Below the pieces are notes generated by a model. It was given only the letters and a program-made list of their open reading frames with translations. It was not told the DNA's origin and ran no database searches. Shown here one piece after another: positions 59,801-64,000 of a stretch of DNA of 64,000 nucleotides. The first letter of the stretch is position 1. Each line of letters starts with the position of its first letter. The stretch comes from Neostapfia colusana (lineage: Eukaryota > Streptophyta > Magnoliopsida > Poales > Poaceae). The position numbers and the translations under genes are program-made. The stretch covers positions 9,712,959-9,776,958 of the forward strand of contig JASWHV010000017.1 in assembly GCA_030760725.1 (NCBI GenBank), in the 5' to 3' direction.

Positions 59801-62800
59801 ACACATCTGGACGGTGCTACTTCATGGTTTTGCATCTGTGGATGGTCATCTGGGTCGAGATAGGAAGGCTCGGGTAAAATCACAAACTCGGGTCTCGGGC
59901 GGCCGGACAGGACTTAGATGGAATGAACGTTCGGACGGTGCAACTTGATGATTTTACATGAGCGAATGGCCATCTGGGTCGAAATTGGGAAAGTTGGGAA
60001 AATTAATGAACTCGGGTCCTGTGACGGCGGACTGGACCTTGACGGAATACACGTTCGGATGGTGCAACAGGATAGTTTTGCATGCGCGAATGGCCATCTG
60101 GGTCAAAATCGAGAAAGTCGGTAAATTCGGTAAAACTCACAAACTCTGTCCCGGGAAGCCGGACGCGACCTTGATGGTTTTGCATGTGTGGATGGCCATC
60201 TAGGTCGTAGATAGAAGAGTTGGGAAAACTCACAAACTGGAGCGCCGGGCAGCCGAACGAGACCTTTATACACCTCCGGATGGTGCAACTTGATGGTTTC
60301 GCTTGTGTGGATGGCCATCTGGGGTGAAATCAGGAAAGTGGGGAAAATCAGTAAAACTCACGAACTCAGGTCCAGGGTGGTTCGACGGGACATTAACAAA
60401 ATGCACGTCTGGACGCTGCAACTTGATTGTTTTGCATGCGCGGATGGCCATCCGGGTCAAAATCAGTAAAGTTAGTAAAACAAACTCGAGTCCCGGGAGG
60501 CCGGACAGGGACCTTAATGTAAGTCACGTCCGTTCAGTGTTACTTGATGGTTTCGCATGCACGGATGGCGATCTGGGTTGAAATTAGGAACGTCGGCCAA
60601 ACTCACGAACTCGGGTCCCGGGTGGCCGAACGGGAACTTGATGGAATAAACGTTCGTATGGTGTAAATTGAGTATTTTGTATGCGCGGATGGCCATCTGG
60701 ATCCAAACCGGGAAAGTCGGTATAACTTTCAAACTTGGGTCTCGGGCGGCCGGACGTGGCCTTGACTAGATACACATCCGGACGGTGCAACTTCATGGTT
60801 TTGCATCTGCGGATGGCCATCTGGGTCGAGATAGGAAGGCTAGGGAAAACTCACAAACTCGGGTCTCGAGCTGCCGGGCAGGACCTAGAAGGAATACACG
60901 TTCGGACAGTGCAAATTGACGGTTTTACATGCGCGGATGGCCATCTGGGTCGAAATTGTGAAAGTTGGGAAAATTAATGAACTCGGTTCCCGGGACGGCG
61001 GACTGGACCTTGATAGAATACAAGTTCGGATGGTGCAACAGGATGGTTTTGCATGCTCGGAAGGCCATCTGGTTCAAAATCGAGAAAGTCAGTAAATTCG
61101 GTAAAACTGACAAACTCTGTCCCGGGAAGCCGGACGCGACCTTGACGGAATACATGTCTGGATGGTGCAACTTGATGGTTTTGCATCCGCGGATGGCCAT
61201 CTGGGTTGTGATAGGAAGGCTCGGGAAAACTCACAAACTCAGGTCTCGAGCAGCCGGACAGGACCTAGATGGAATACACGTTCAGATGGTGCAACTTGAT
61301 GGTTTTACATACGCCGATGGCCATCTGGGTTGAAATTGGGAAAGTTGGGAAAATTAATAAACTTGGGTCCCGGGACAGCGGACTGGAACTTGACGGAATG
61401 CACGTTCTGATGGTGCAACAAGATGGTTTTGCATGCCCGAATGGCCATCTGGGTCAAAATCGAGAAAGTCGGTAAATTCAGTAAAACTCACAAACTCTGT
61501 CCCGGGAAGCCGGACGTGACCTTGATGGTTTTGCATGTGCGGATGGCCATCTAGGTCGTAGAACAGAAAAGATTGGAAAACTCACAAACTGGGAAGTCGG
61601 ACGGGACCTTTACGGAACACACCTCCGGACGGTGCAACATGATGGTTTTGTGTGTGCGGATGGCCATCTGGGTCGAAATCGGGAAAGTGGGAAAAGTCAG
61701 TAAAATCACGAACTCGGGTCCAGGGTGGTTGGACGGGACATTAACAAAATGCACGTCTGGTCGCTGCAACTTGATTGTTTTGCATGCGCGGATGGCCTTC
61801 TGGGTCAAAATCTGGAAAGTCCGTAAAATCAAACTCGAGTCCCGGGAGGCCGGACGGGGACCTTGATGTAAGTCACGTCTGTTCAGTGCAACTTGATGAT
61901 TTCGCATGCACGGATGACGATCTCGGTTGAAATTAGGAACGCCGGCCAAACTCACGAACTCGGGTCCCGGGTGGCCGAACTGGACCTTGACGGAATAAAC
62001 GTCCGGATGGAGTAACTTGAGTGTTTTGCATGCATGGATGGCCATCTGGATCCAAACCGGCAATGCTGGTATAACTCTCAAACTCGGGTCTCGAGCGTCC
62101 GGACGGGGCCTTGACGAAATACACAACTGGACGGTGCAACTTCTTGGTTTTACATCTGCAGATGGCCATCTGTGTCGAGATAGGAAGGCTCAGGAAAACT
62201 CATAAACTCGGCTCTCGGGCGGCCGGAAAGGACCTAGATGGAATACACGTTCGGATGGTGCAACTTGATGGTTTTACATGAGCGGATGGCTATCTGGGTC
62301 GAAATTGGGAAAGTTGGGAAAATTAATGAACTCGGGTCCCGTGATGGCGTACTGGACCTTGACAGAATACACGTTCGTATGGTGCAACAGGATCGTTTTG
62401 CATGCGCGGATGGCCATCTGGGTCAAAATCGAGAAAGTCGGTAAATTCGGTAAAACTCACAAACTTTGTCCAGGGAAGCCGGACGCGACCTTGATGTTTT
62501 TGCATGTGCGGATGGCCATCAAGGTCGTAGATAGAAAAGTTGGGAAAGCTCACAAACTGGGGCGCCGGACAGCCGAACGAGACCTTTACGAAATACACCT
62601 CCGGACGGTGCAACTTGATGGTTTTGCGTGTGCGGATGGCCATCTGGGTCGAAATCGGGAAAGTGGGGAAAATTAGTAAAACTCACAAACTCGTGTCAAG
62701 GGTGGTTGGACGGGACATTAACAAAATGCATGTCTGGACGCTGCAACTTGATTGTTTTGCATGCGCGGATGGCCATCTGGATCTAAATCAGGTAAGTTAG

Positions 62801-64000
62801 TAAAACAAACTCGAGTCCCGGGAGGCCGGACGGGGACCTTAATGTAAGTCACGTCCATTCAGTGCTACTTGATGGTTTCGCATGCACGGATGGCGATCTG
62901 GGTTGAAATTAGGAACGCCGGCCAAACTCACGAACTCGGGTCCCGGGTGGCTGAACGGGAACTGGATGGAATAAACGTTCGGATGGTGTAACTTGAGTGT
63001 TTTGTATGCGGGGATGGCCATCTGGATCCAAACTGGGAAAATCGGTATAACTCTCAAAATTGGGTCTCAGGCGGCCTGACGTGCCCTTGACGAAATACAC
63101 ATCCGGACCGTGCAACTTCATGGTTTTGCATCCGCGGATGGCCATCAGGGTCGAGATAGGAAGGCTAGGGAAAACTCACAAACTCATGTCTCGGGCGGCC
63201 GGACAGGACCTAGATGGAATACACGTTCGGATGATGCAACTTGACGGTTTTACATGCGCGGATGGCCATCTGGGTCGAAATTGAGAAAGTTGGGAAAATT
63301 AATGAACTTGGTTCCCGGGACGGCGGACTGGACCTTGACGGAATACACGTTCGGATGGTGCAACAGGATGGTTTTGCATGCACGGATGACCATCTAGGTT
63401 AAAATCAAGAAAGTTGGTAAATTTGGTAAATCTCACAAACTCTGTCTCGGGAAACCAGACACGACCTCGATGGAATACATGTCCGGATGGTGCAACTTGA
63501 TGGTTTTGCATGTGCGGATGGCCATCTCGGTCGTAGACAGAAAAGTTGGGAAAACTCACAAACTGGGCAGCCGGACGGGACCTTTACGGAATACACCTCC
63601 GGACGGTGCAACATGATGGTTTTGCGTGTGCGGATGGCCATCTGGGTCGAAATCGGGAAAGTGGGAAAAGTCAGTAAAACTCACGAACTCAGGTCTAGGG
63701 TGGTTGGACGGAACATTAACAAAATGCACGTCTGGACGCTGCAACTTGATTATTTTGCATGCGCGAATGGCCATCTGGGTCAAAATCAGGAGAGTCAATA
63801 AAACAAACTCGAGTCCCGGGAGGCCGGACGGGGAACATGATGTAAGTCACGTCCGTTCAGTGGAACTTGATGGTTTCGCATGCACGGATGACGATCTGGG
63901 TTGAAATTAGGAACGTCGGCCAAACTCACGAACTCGGGTCCCGGGTGGCCGAACGTGACCTTGACGGAATAAACGTCCGGATGGTGTAACTTGAGTATTT
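53860..64000 (+). repeat. Large duplicated satellite block, copy 2
   Basis: This is the counterpart of 28.1-34.98 kb, enlarged by about two HORs near 54.85-56.77 kb (most like 38.2-40.7 kb) and by about 1.35 kb near 61.0-61.2 kb. It reaches the window end with the match still running. Confidence 0.7.

Larger units (their letters stand above)
25190..64000 (+). repeat. Satellite array, right segment, organised as eight-monomer HORs
   Basis: 38.8 kb of uninterrupted tandem repeat runs to the window edge. Monomers share a core: TGCAACTTGATGGTTTTGC, then GCGGATGGCCATCTGGGTC, a GGAAAGT box, AAACTCAC(A/G)AACTCGGG, CCGGACGGGACC, and TTGACGGAATACAC. Eight variant types follow each other in fixed order. 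The type-5 anchor (GAGTGTTTTG or close variants) recurs about 41 times, usually 960-1000 bp apart. Exceptions include 629 bp (27476-28105), about 790-800 bp (35.9-36.7 and 43.75-44.54 kb), about 1190 bp (37.7-38.9 kb), 226 bp (53.64-53.86 kb) and about 1330 bp (60.7-62.0 kb). No gene or transposon is inside. Short open frames on both strands follow the repeats and show no protein-like conservation. Confidence 0.96.

Noticed and set aside
25190..64000. Hundreds of 60-190-codon open frames on both strands within the satellite
   Set aside because: They recur with the repeat, change frame between monomers (lengths 116-133 bp, many not multiples of three), often begin at non-ATG codons and show no protein motif. 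They are repeat artefacts.
15984..64000. CENP-B-box-like motif in the satellite
   Set aside because: GTCGAAATCGGG and TTCGG words resemble fragments of the mammalian box, but no position fits the full TTCG-N4-A-N2-CGGG pattern that I could find.
25190..64000. CRISPR-like or ribosomal intergenic spacer array
   Set aside because: Repeats are head-to-tail without unique spacers, no cas, rRNA or Pol I promoter sequences are present, and the retrotransposons are eukaryotic.
15984..64000. Telomeric or subtelomeric identity
   Set aside because: No TTTAGGG runs or degenerate telomere repeats were seen at either satellite edge. A subtelomeric location is not excluded, only unsupported.

Overview
The window is plant nuclear DNA, almost certainly from a grass (Poaceae). 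It contains no ordinary host gene. It is one satellite DNA locus invaded by LTR retrotransposons. The grass assignment is an inference from retrotransposon style: a CRM-like chromovirus whose pol runs into its LTR, a GC-rich Ty3-type gag element with an antisense ORF, and a 3-kb Tekay/Del-style LTR. I cannot name the species.

Layout. (1) 1-15983 is a CRM-like Ty3 chromovirus tandem: the 3' part of copy A (1-543 plus 8765-9058), a shared LTR (LTR1, 9059-9994), the whole internal region of copy B (9995-15047) and LTR2 (15048-15983). Copy A is interrupted at 544-8759 by a complete, young, non-autonomous LTR retrotransposon with a 5-bp target duplication AACGC. That element carries a gag with two in-frame stops and a 576-codon antisense coiled-coil ORF, and has no pol. 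(2) 15984-18161 is satellite. (3) 18162-25189 is a chimeric retrotransposon relic: a 3006-bp Tekay/Del-like LTR with its primer-binding site, joined to a 5'-truncated CRM-like pol (copy C), ending in LTR3 (24168-25189). (4) 25190-64000 is uninterrupted satellite.

The satellite consists of monomers of about 116-133 bp that fall into eight diverged types in a fixed order. Together they make a higher-order repeat (HOR) of about 998 bp. About 41 HOR anchors lie in the right array. A shorter HOR version (about 968 bp), lacking 30 bp in one monomer, occupies separate blocks. A super-repeat of four HORs (about 3.99 kb) is tandemly duplicated at 44.5-53.2 kb, and a block of about 7 kb at 28-35 kb recurs at 53.8-64 kb. 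Both CRM-like insertions abut satellite directly at their LTR ends, so the array is the host sequence. A centromeric or pericentromeric location is a reasonable but unproven inference.

All three CRM-like copies are dead: nonsense changes (mostly C-to-T), an in-frame 534-bp RT deletion in B, and substituted RT and integrase catalytic residues in C. The eight-monomer HOR system and the antisense coiled-coil gene are the most notable structures. All comparisons were made by eye; no alignment or database search was run.
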